A stretch of DNA of 64,000 nt. It comes from Streptomyces monashensis (GTDB lineage: Bacteria > Actinomycetota > Actinomycetes > Streptomycetales > Streptomycetaceae). A program made the position numbers and the translations under genes. The DNA is taken from contig NZ_MLYO01000033.1 in NCBI RefSeq assembly GCF_001866665.1, positions 1-64,000 of the forward strand. The letters are read 5' to 3'. The notes under the pieces were generated by a model. That model had not been told where the DNA came from, did not search any database, and saw nothing but the letters and a program-made list of their open reading frames with translations. The number at the start of each line of letters is the position of its first letter. Position 1 is the first letter of the stretch. This document shows, one piece after another, positions 58,923-64,000 of the stretch.

Positions 58923-58941
58923 AAATTAGCACTGCTAGTTT
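58923..58941. promoter_or_regulatory. TetR operator between acyl-CoA dehydrogenase and tetR genes
   Basis: AAATTAGCACTGCTAGTTT has inverted TAGC/GCTA arms flanked by AAA and TTT. AAACTAGCGGCGTTAGTTT at 62950-62968 has the same design. It sits just upstream of the -10 of the tetR gene (58955-58960), and it is placed to repress both divergent genes. Confidence 0.72.
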
Positions 58942-58954
58942 CTGTTCCCAGCCC

Positions 58955-58960
58955 TACTAT
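58955..58960 (+). promoter_or_regulatory. -10 hexamer of a leaderless tetR promoter
   Basis: TACTAT lies 7 bases upstream of the ATG at 58968, and no Shine-Dalgarno is present. The transcript should start at the A of the ATG. Confidence 0.6.
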
Positions 58961-58967
58961 GTGCGCC

Positions 58968-59615
58968 ATGGCCCGACCGCGCAAGCCCCTCCTCAGCACC
59001 GACCGGATCGTCGAGACGGCCCGGGAACTCGTGGACCGCGAGGGACTGGCGGCCGTCTCCACCCGCCGGCTCGCCGCCGAACTGGGGGTGAGCGGGCCCT
59101 CGCTCTACAACCACTTCCGCACCAAGGACCAGATCCTGGAGGCGGTCGCGGACTCGGTGAGCGCCCTGGTGGACCTGGCGATGTTCGAGGACGGCCGCGA
59201 CTGGCGCACCGCGCTGCACGACTGGGCCGTCTCCTACCGGGCCGCCCTGCGCGACCACCCCAACATCGTCCCGGTGCTGGCCCGGGGCCCGGGCCGCCGT
59301 CCGGCCGCACTGCGCCTCGCCGACGCGGTCTACGGCGCGATGGTCGACGCGGGCTGGCCGCCGGCCCAGGCGACCTCGATCGGCGCGCTGATGCGGTACT
59401 TCATCATGGGCTCCGCGCTCGGTTCGTTCGCCGGGGGCTTCGTGGACGACGCGAGCGCGTACGACCCGGCCGACTACCCCCACCTCGGCCAGGCCCACCT
59501 CCTCGCCGAGCAGCAGGAGAAGATCGACGAGCGGGCCTTCGAGGCGGGGCTGACGGCACTGCTGGACGGGCTCGAGCGGCAGTACGAGCAGGTCGGGCAG
59601 GACGTACAGCGATAG
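58968..59615 (+). CDS. TetR family regulator (controls acyl-CoA and aldehyde dehydrogenases)
   Basis: A 215-aa TetR-type repressor. The HTH is ELVDREGLAAVSTRRLAAELGVSGPSLYNHFRTKDQILEAVAD (about 20-62); the ligand domain is of the TetR_C type (DWRTALHDWAVSYRAALRDHPNIVPVLARGPG). ATG 58968 is chosen because TACTAT stands 7 bases before it; an ATG three codons upstream lacks this. Two near-identical palindromes (58923 and 62950) indicate that it represses the divergent acyl-CoA dehydrogenase and the aldehyde/alcohol dehydrogenase operon 4 kb away. Confidence 0.88.
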   Translation: MARPRKPLLSTDRIVETARELVDREGLAAVSTRRLAAELGVSGPSLYNHFRTKDQILEAVADSVSALVDLAMFEDGRDWRTALHDWAVSYRAALRDHPNIVPVLARGPGRRPAALRLADAVYGAMVDAGWPPAQATSIGALMRYFIMGSALGSFAGGFVDDASAYDPADYPHLGQAHLLAEQQEKIDERAFEAGLTALLDGLERQYEQVGQDVQR

Positions 59616-59656
59616 TTCGGCGGGCGCCGAAGTGTCCGTGCGGCATGCTGGGACGC

Positions 59657-60370
59657 ATGACCACCAAAGATCCGCGGGCCGCCGCACTGGCCGCGCTCGC
59701 CGCGTTGATCGCCGACGAGACCCGGGCCACGTGTCTGCTGGCGCTGCTCGACGGGCGGGCCTGGACGGCGGGTGAGCTGGCCCGGCACGCGCAGGTCGCC
59801 GCGTCCACGCTCAGCGAGCATCTGGGCCGGCTGGTCGCCGGTGGTCTGCTCGCCGAGGAACGGCAGGGACGGCACCGCTATGTACGGCTGGCCGACGCGC
59901 GGGTCGCGGGGCTCGTGGAGGATCTCGCCGCGCAGGTGCCCGCGGCGGCGCTGCGGCGCCCTCCCCGGACGCTGCGGGAATCCGGTGCCGGGTCGGCGAT
60001 GGCGCGCGGACGCACCTGTTACGACCATCTCGCGGGGCGCGTCGGCATCGCGCTCACCGACGCGCTGACGCTGCGGGGGCTGCTGCGGCAGGACACCGGG
60101 TTCGCACTCACGGACGCGGGGGTGGCGTGGTTCCGGGAGGTCGGTGTTCCGCTGGAGGTCTCGGGCCGGCGTCCGCTCGCCCGCGCCTGCCTGGACTGGA
60201 CCGAGCGGCGGCCCCATCTCGCGGGAGCGGCCGGGGCCGCGCTGTGCCGGCACGCGCTGGATGCCGGGTGGTGTGTGCGGATCGGGTCGGAGCGGGCGGT
60301 GAAGGTGACCCCCTCGGGGGAGCGGGAGTTGTCGGAGTTGCTCGGCGTTCCGCCGGAAGCGTGGCGCTGA
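59657..60370 (+). CDS. ArsR-family winged-helix regulator
   Basis: A 237-aa protein. The N-terminal winged helix (about 10-95) has ALIADETRATCLLALLDGRAWTAGELARHAQVAASTLSEHLGRLVAGGLLAEERQGRHRYVRLAD, an ArsR/SmtB-like domain without the usual metal Cys box. The C-terminal 140 residues (RTCYDHLAGRVGIALTDALTLRGLL) follow the pattern of the larger ArsR subgroup that responds to organic ligands. Its target is unknown. It lies 41 bases downstream of tetR on the same strand. Confidence 0.85.
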   Translation: MTTKDPRAAALAALAALIADETRATCLLALLDGRAWTAGELARHAQVAASTLSEHLGRLVAGGLLAEERQGRHRYVRLADARVAGLVEDLAAQVPAAALRRPPRTLRESGAGSAMARGRTCYDHLAGRVGIALTDALTLRGLLRQDTGFALTDAGVAWFREVGVPLEVSGRRPLARACLDWTERRPHLAGAAGAALCRHALDAGWCVRIGSERAVKVTPSGERELSELLGVPPEAWR

Positions 60371-60404
60371 GTCCGCGCCCCCGCACCCCTTCGGGGCACG
60401 CACC

Positions 60405-61487
60405 TCAGAACACCACGAGTGCCCGGCCGCCCTTCCCGGCGAGCATGTTCTCGAAGGCCGCCGGGATGCCCTCCAGGCCGATGCGATCGGTGACCAGTGC
60501 GGACAGGTCCAGGCGGCCCGCGCGGACGTGCTCGGCGAGGACCGGGAGGTCGCGGGCCGGATCGGTGTTGCCGTAGACGCAGCCCGACAGGGTGCGGCCC
60601 CAGTGGAAGATCTCCAGGGCGTTGAAGGTGACCTGCTCGTCCTTGCCGCCGATGCCGACGACCGTCGTGCGGCCGCCCCGGCGGGTGGAGTCCCAGGCGG
60701 CGCGGATGCTCACCGCACGGCCCGCGCACTCCACGGCGACGTCCACGCCCTGTTTGCCGGTGAGGGCGCGGATCTCGCGGGCGGTGGTGTCGGAGGCGAG
60801 GACGAAGTCCGTCGCGCCGGCCGCGCGGGCCAGTTCCTCCTTCGCCGGGGAGACGTCCACGGCGACGATCCGGGACGCGCCCGCGATGCGCGCCGACTGG
60901 AGGGTGGCGAGGCCGACGCCGCCCACACCGAAGACCGCGACCGTCTCCCCGGGGCGGACCTTCGCCGAGTGGTGGACGGCGCCGTAGCCGGTGAGGACGG
61001 CGCAGCCGAGGAGGGCGGCGTCCACCAGGGGCACGCCCTCGGGGAGGGGAAGCACGCAGGACGCGGGGACGACCGTCTCCTCGGCGAACGCGGCCACGTT
61101 CAGGCCGGGGTGGAGGTCGGTGCCGTCGGCGGTGCGGGCGTGGACGTCGGCGGCGCCGTTCAGCGCGTTGGCGCACAGCCAGACCTCGCCGAGCGAGCAA
61201 GCGTGACAACTGCCGCAGGAGGGAGCCCAGTTGAGGACGACCGGGGCTCCCGGGGACACATGGGCGACGCCCTCGCCCACCGACACGACCGTGCCCGCGC
61301 CCTCGTGGCCGAGGACGGCCGGGACCGGCACCCGCATGGTGCCGTTGGACAGGGACAGGTCGGAGTGGCAGACGCCCGCGGCCGCGAGGCGGACGCGGAC
61401 CTGTCCGGGACCGGGGTCGGGCAACTCGACGTCGGTGATCTCCAACTGCGCGCCGACGGCGGGCAGGACGGCGGCTCGTACAGCCAT
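60405..61487 (-). CDS. Zinc-dependent alcohol dehydrogenase
   Basis: A 360-aa medium-chain dehydrogenase. Catalytic zinc: AGVCHSDLS, GHEGAG and the Cys of GCAVLTGYG. Structural zinc: SCGSCHACSLGEVWLC. The NAD motif is GVGGVGLATLQSARIAG. It resembles the class III-like/mycothiol-dependent group (Rxyl3355 type). It probably oxidises an alcohol or glutathione/mycothiol adduct to an aldehyde or acid for the neighbouring aldehyde dehydrogenase, which lies 32 bases upstream in the operon. Confidence 0.9.
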   Translation of the reverse strand: MAVRAAVLPAVGAQLEITDVELPDPGPGQVRVRLAAAGVCHSDLSLSNGTMRVPVPAVLGHEGAGTVVSVGEGVAHVSPGAPVVLNWAPSCGSCHACSLGEVWLCANALNGAADVHARTADGTDLHPGLNVAAFAEETVVPASCVLPLPEGVPLVDAALLGCAVLTGYGAVHHSAKVRPGETVAVFGVGGVGLATLQSARIAGASRIVAVDVSPAKEELARAAGATDFVLASDTTAREIRALTGKQGVDVAVECAGRAVSIRAAWDSTRRGGRTTVVGIGGKDEQVTFNALEIFHWGRTLSGCVYGNTDPARDLPVLAEHVRAGRLDLSALVTDRIGLEGIPAAFENMLAGKGGRALVVF

Positions 61488-61519
61488 GGGTCACGTGCTC
61501 CCTTGGAACTGGAAGGACT

Positions 61520-62908
61520 TCAGAACTGGAGGGACTTGGTCTGGAGGTACTCGGCGAGTCCGTGCGCGCCGAGTTCCCGCCCGACCCCGGACTGCTTGTA
61601 ACCGCCGAAGGGGGCGAGAGGGTTGAACCGGCCGCCGTTGATGTCGACCTGGCCGGTGTCCATGCGGCGGGCGAAGGCGACCGCCTCGGCCTCGTCGGCG
61701 GCCCAGACGGCGCCCGCGAGGCCGTACACCGTGCCGTTGGCGATGCGCAGCGCGTCCTCCTCGTCGTCGTACGGCAGGATCGCGAGGACCGGGCCGAAGA
61801 TCTCCTCCTGGGCGATGGCCATCTCCGGGGTCACGTCGGCGAAGACCGTCGGGCTGACGAAGTAGCCCTTCTCGTGCGGCGATTCGGGGCCGCCGGTGAC
61901 GAGGCGGGCGCCCTCGGCGACGCCCTTCTCGATGTAACCGCGCACGCGTGCCCGCTGCTTGGCGCTGACCACCGGCCCGATGCGGTCGCCGTACTTGACG
62001 GCCGCGGTGCGGGCCAGTTCGACGGCCTCGTCGTACCGGTCGCGGTGGACCAGCATGCGGGTCCAGGCGCTGCACGTCTGGCCGGAGTTGGACATCACGT
62101 TGGCGACGCCGACGTTCACCGCCCTGGCGAGGTCGGCGCTCGGCAGGATGACGTTGGCGGACTTGCCGCCGAGTTCGAGGGCGACCCGCTTCACGGCCGC
62201 TCCGGCGACGGCGCCGATCTGCCGGCCGACGGCCGTGGAGCCGGTGAAGGAGACCAGGTCGACGTCTGGGTGCTCGGCGAGGGCCTGGCCGGCGACCGGG
62301 CCGAGGCCGGTCACCAGGTTGAACACCCCGGCCGGCACGCCCGCCTCGTGGACGGCCTCGGCGAACAGCTGGGCGGTGAGCGGGGTGTCCTCGGCGGGCT
62401 TGAGCACGACCGTGCAGCCCGCGGCCAGGGCCGGGGCGACCTTCGCGACGATCTGGTGCAGGGGGTAGTTCCAGGGGGTGATCGCACCGACGACACCGAC
62501 CGGCTCGGCGAGGACGGTGGAGTTGCCGACCTTCTCCTCGAAGGAGTGGGCGGCCGCCAGTTCGGCGTAGGAACCGGCGACCGCGATCGGCACCGCCGCG
62601 TGCACGGCCTGGGAGAACGGGAGCGGGGAGCCCAGTTCGGCGGTGACCGTCTCGGCGATCTCGTCCTTGCGGGCCACGAGGGCGTCCCGCAGCGCCGTGA
62701 GACGTGCGGCCCGCTCGGCGGGGGGCGTGGCGGCCCAGCCGGGCAGGGCGGCCCGGGCCGCTCGGACGGCCGCGTCGACGTCCGCCGCGCCACCGGCCGG
62801 GACACGGCCGATGACCTGCTCGTCGGCCGGGTTCACGACGTCGATCGCGTCCGCGCTCGCGGCGGGGCGCCAGGCGCCGTCGATGTACAGGCCGTCATGT
62901 GCCTTCAT
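61520..62908 (-). CDS. Aldehyde dehydrogenase
   Basis: A 462-aa NAD(P)-dependent aldehyde dehydrogenase. TPWNYPLHQIVAKVAPALAAGCTVVLKP binds cofactor, FTGSTAVGRQIG follows, catalytic Glu is in LELGGKSAN and the nucleophile Cys in SNSGQTCSAWTRMLV. The C-terminus has FNPLAPFGGYKQSGVGRELG. The substrate is unknown. ATG 62908 (MKAHDGLYIDGAW) follows GGAGGAAG. It is the first gene of the operon with the alcohol dehydrogenase, and a TetR operator lies 42 bases upstream of its start. Confidence 0.93.
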   Translation of the reverse strand: MKAHDGLYIDGAWRPAASADAIDVVNPADEQVIGRVPAGGAADVDAAVRAARAALPGWAATPPAERAARLTALRDALVARKDEIAETVTAELGSPLPFSQAVHAAVPIAVAGSYAELAAAHSFEEKVGNSTVLAEPVGVVGAITPWNYPLHQIVAKVAPALAAGCTVVLKPAEDTPLTAQLFAEAVHEAGVPAGVFNLVTGLGPVAGQALAEHPDVDLVSFTGSTAVGRQIGAVAGAAVKRVALELGGKSANVILPSADLARAVNVGVANVMSNSGQTCSAWTRMLVHRDRYDEAVELARTAAVKYGDRIGPVVSAKQRARVRGYIEKGVAEGARLVTGGPESPHEKGYFVSPTVFADVTPEMAIAQEEIFGPVLAILPYDDEEDALRIANGTVYGLAGAVWAADEAEAVAFARRMDTGQVDINGGRFNPLAPFGGYKQSGVGRELGAHGLAEYLQTKSLQF

Positions 62909-62949
62909 GATGGTGCTTCCTCCCGGCGGGTCGGCGTCGTCCGGCACAC

Positions 62950-62968
62950 AAACTAGCGGCGTTAGTTT
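62950..62968. promoter_or_regulatory. TetR operator of the aldehyde/alcohol dehydrogenase operon
   Basis: AAACTAGCGGCGTTAGTTT differs from AAATTAGCACTGCTAGTTT (58923-58941) only at the fourth base, the central three bases and one arm base. It lies 42 bases upstream of the aldehyde dehydrogenase start. Confidence 0.7.
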
Positions 62969-63033
62969 TTCTGCGCCAGACACCGCCGGCTCCACCGGAC
63001 GCTCCCGGACATCATCGCCGGACCGGGCGGCGG

Positions 63034-64000
63034 TCACTCGTCCAGGTCGGGCAGCCGGTCGGGGGACGGGCAGATCCGGTCGCCGTGCCGGTCGAAGACG
63101 AACAGTCGCTGCAGGTCGACGAGGAGCGGGACCTGCATGCCGTGGTACAGCCGGACGTCCGGGGTGGTGCGCACGACCAGGTCACCCGGGAGCCGGACGC
63201 CGGACCGCGCGGATTCGGCTTCCGCCGTCGCGTCCTGCGGCGGCTGCTCCATGACGACCACCGGACCGGCCACCGGACCGCCCACCGGCCCCGCGCGCCG
63301 GGACCCCGCCCGCTCCCGCAGCCGGTCCAGCATGCCCGGCTGCCCCTGCCGGCGCAGCCGGCGCGGGGGCCGGGCGGCGGGGCGCGGCGCCTCCAGTTCC
63401 GGCACGACGGCAGGCCGCGAACCGGTGGTGAAGTGCACGAGGACCTCGTGCCCCTGGAACTCCACGTGCTCCACCAGCCCGGTGATCAGCGCCTCGCTCG
63501 GCCGGGCCGCGTCCCGGTCGGCGATCCGCACCACCTCCGAGCGCAGCCCGACGATGACCTCCCTGCCCTGCTGCACCCGCAGCAGCCGGTGGTCCTGGCA
63601 GAGGGGTTCGGGCAGCCGCAGCGCCTGCTTGCCCAGGCTGATCGTCATGGCGCCGTCGAGCGGGGCGCGGACCACGCCCTGGAGCAGGTTGATGCGCGGG
63701 ATGCCGATGAAGGCGGCCACGAAGACGTTGCGGGGCAGGGCGTAGACCTCGCGCGGGGTGCCGACCTGCTGGAGCACTCCCCCGCGCAGCACGGCGACCC
63801 GGTCGCCGAGTGACATGGCCTCGGCCTGGTCGTGCGTGACGTACACCGTGGTGATCCCCAACTCCCGGGTCAGCTGGGATATTTCGGCCCGCAGCCGATT
63901 GCGCAGCTTGGCGTCCAGGTTGGACAGCGGCTCGTCCATCAGGAACGCCGAGGGGTGCCGGGCGATGGCCCGGCCCATGGCGATCCGCTGCCGCTCGCCG
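63034..64000 (-). CDS. ABC transporter ATP-binding protein, carbohydrate type (cut by window edge)
   Basis: The C-terminal ~320 residues of a MalK/UgpC-like ATPase; the N-terminus lies beyond base 64000. GERQRIAMGRAIARHPSAFL with MDEPLSNLDAKLR (signature and Walker B) and VYVTHDQAEAMSLGDRVAVL (H-loop) are present, followed by the TOBE/regulatory domain (LRSEVVRIADRD, ALITGLVEHVEFQGHEVLVHF). An unusual Pro/Arg/Gly-rich stretch of about 80 residues (near window bases 63180-63420) interrupts the last TOBE strands. The transported sugar is unknown because permease genes lie outside. Confidence 0.9.
   Translation of the reverse strand, partial: GERQRIAMGRAIARHPSAFLMDEPLSNLDAKLRNRLRAEISQLTRELGITTVYVTHDQAEAMSLGDRVAVLRGGVLQQVGTPREVYALPRNVFVAAFIGIPRINLLQGVVRAPLDGAMTISLGKQALRLPEPLCQDHRLLRVQQGREVIVGLRSEVVRIADRDAARPSEALITGLVEHVEFQGHEVLVHFTTGSRPAVVPELEAPRPAARPPRRLRRQGQPGMLDRLRERAGSRRAGPVGGPVAGPVVVMEQPPQDATAEAESARSGVRLPGDLVVRTTPDVRLYHGMQVPLLVDLQRLFVFDRHGDRICPSPDRLPDLDE

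Overview
This window is 64 kb of a very GC-rich actinobacterial chromosome, almost certainly Streptomyces. The evidence is GC at nearly every third codon position, many GTG starts, two chaplin genes (chpC, chpH), the glycerol (gylR-glpFKD) cluster beside metH, a mycothiol ligase gene (mshC) and a Pls/PosA-like peptide synthetase. From memory, the gene order around gyl, parJ, mshC and chpCH matches the S. coelicolor core chromosome near SCO1657-SCO1680. I see no phage, plasmid, CRISPR array or antibiotic gene cluster. Mobile DNA is limited to one MITE-like element and one decayed IS481 fragment.

Layout. 1-7 kb: the 5' part of metH (minus strand), then the glycerol regulon, with GylR-type palindromes in front of both gylR and glpF. 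7-19 kb: a FadR-type regulator, a PAC2/ParJ-like protein, a conserved four-gene minus-strand block (histidine phosphatase, DUF3090, kinase-like protein, mshC), a ferritin-like protein, a luciferase-like oxidoreductase, an aldo/keto reductase and a RecD-like protein that has lost its Walker A motif. 19-22.5 kb: DUF5703, chpC and chpH, an M20 peptidase and tRNA-Leu(GAG). 22.7-30.5 kb: a membrane-anchored NRPS-like protein overlapping an M1 peptidase gene, then PolX, DUF1876 and YchJ. 30.5-36.7 kb: a MITE-like element, the gluconate/idonate cluster (gntR, gntK, gntP, SDR, idonate dehydrogenase), an AraC-type regulator and an IS481 relic.

36.7-41.7 kb: a molybdoenzyme with its cytochrome b partner, a TPR-like protein, a DMT transporter, a Nudix hydrolase and a histidine-rich protein. 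41.8-47.3 kb: an acyl-CoA catabolic locus (APH-like kinase with acyl-CoA dehydrogenase; SDR, AMP ligase and TetR) with related operators at both outer ends. 47.3-55.5 kb: a NamZ-like muramidase, an alpha/beta hydrolase, a secreted penicillin acylase-type hydrolase, a zinc-ribbon protein, a BKACE protein and an Rnl5-type RNA ligase. 55.6-64 kb: SoxR, MaoC with its TetR, a YiaAB protein, and an acyl-CoA dehydrogenase, TetR, ArsR, alcohol dehydrogenase and aldehyde dehydrogenase group sharing one operator sequence at two sites. A truncated carbohydrate-type ABC ATPase closes the window.

The main theme is local transcription control. Five regulators (GylR, a FadR-type protein and three TetR-type proteins) each have a readable palindrome next to their own gene or likely operon, and for four of them a second copy lies at another local promoter. 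Several genes also show a -10 hexamer placed so that transcription should begin at the start codon (leaderless). I found no clearly new multi-gene system. The best candidates for new biology are the helicase-like protein without a nucleotide-binding loop, the small NRPS-like/peptidase pair, the conserved unknown genes beside mshC, and the MITE that supplies the gntR stop codon.
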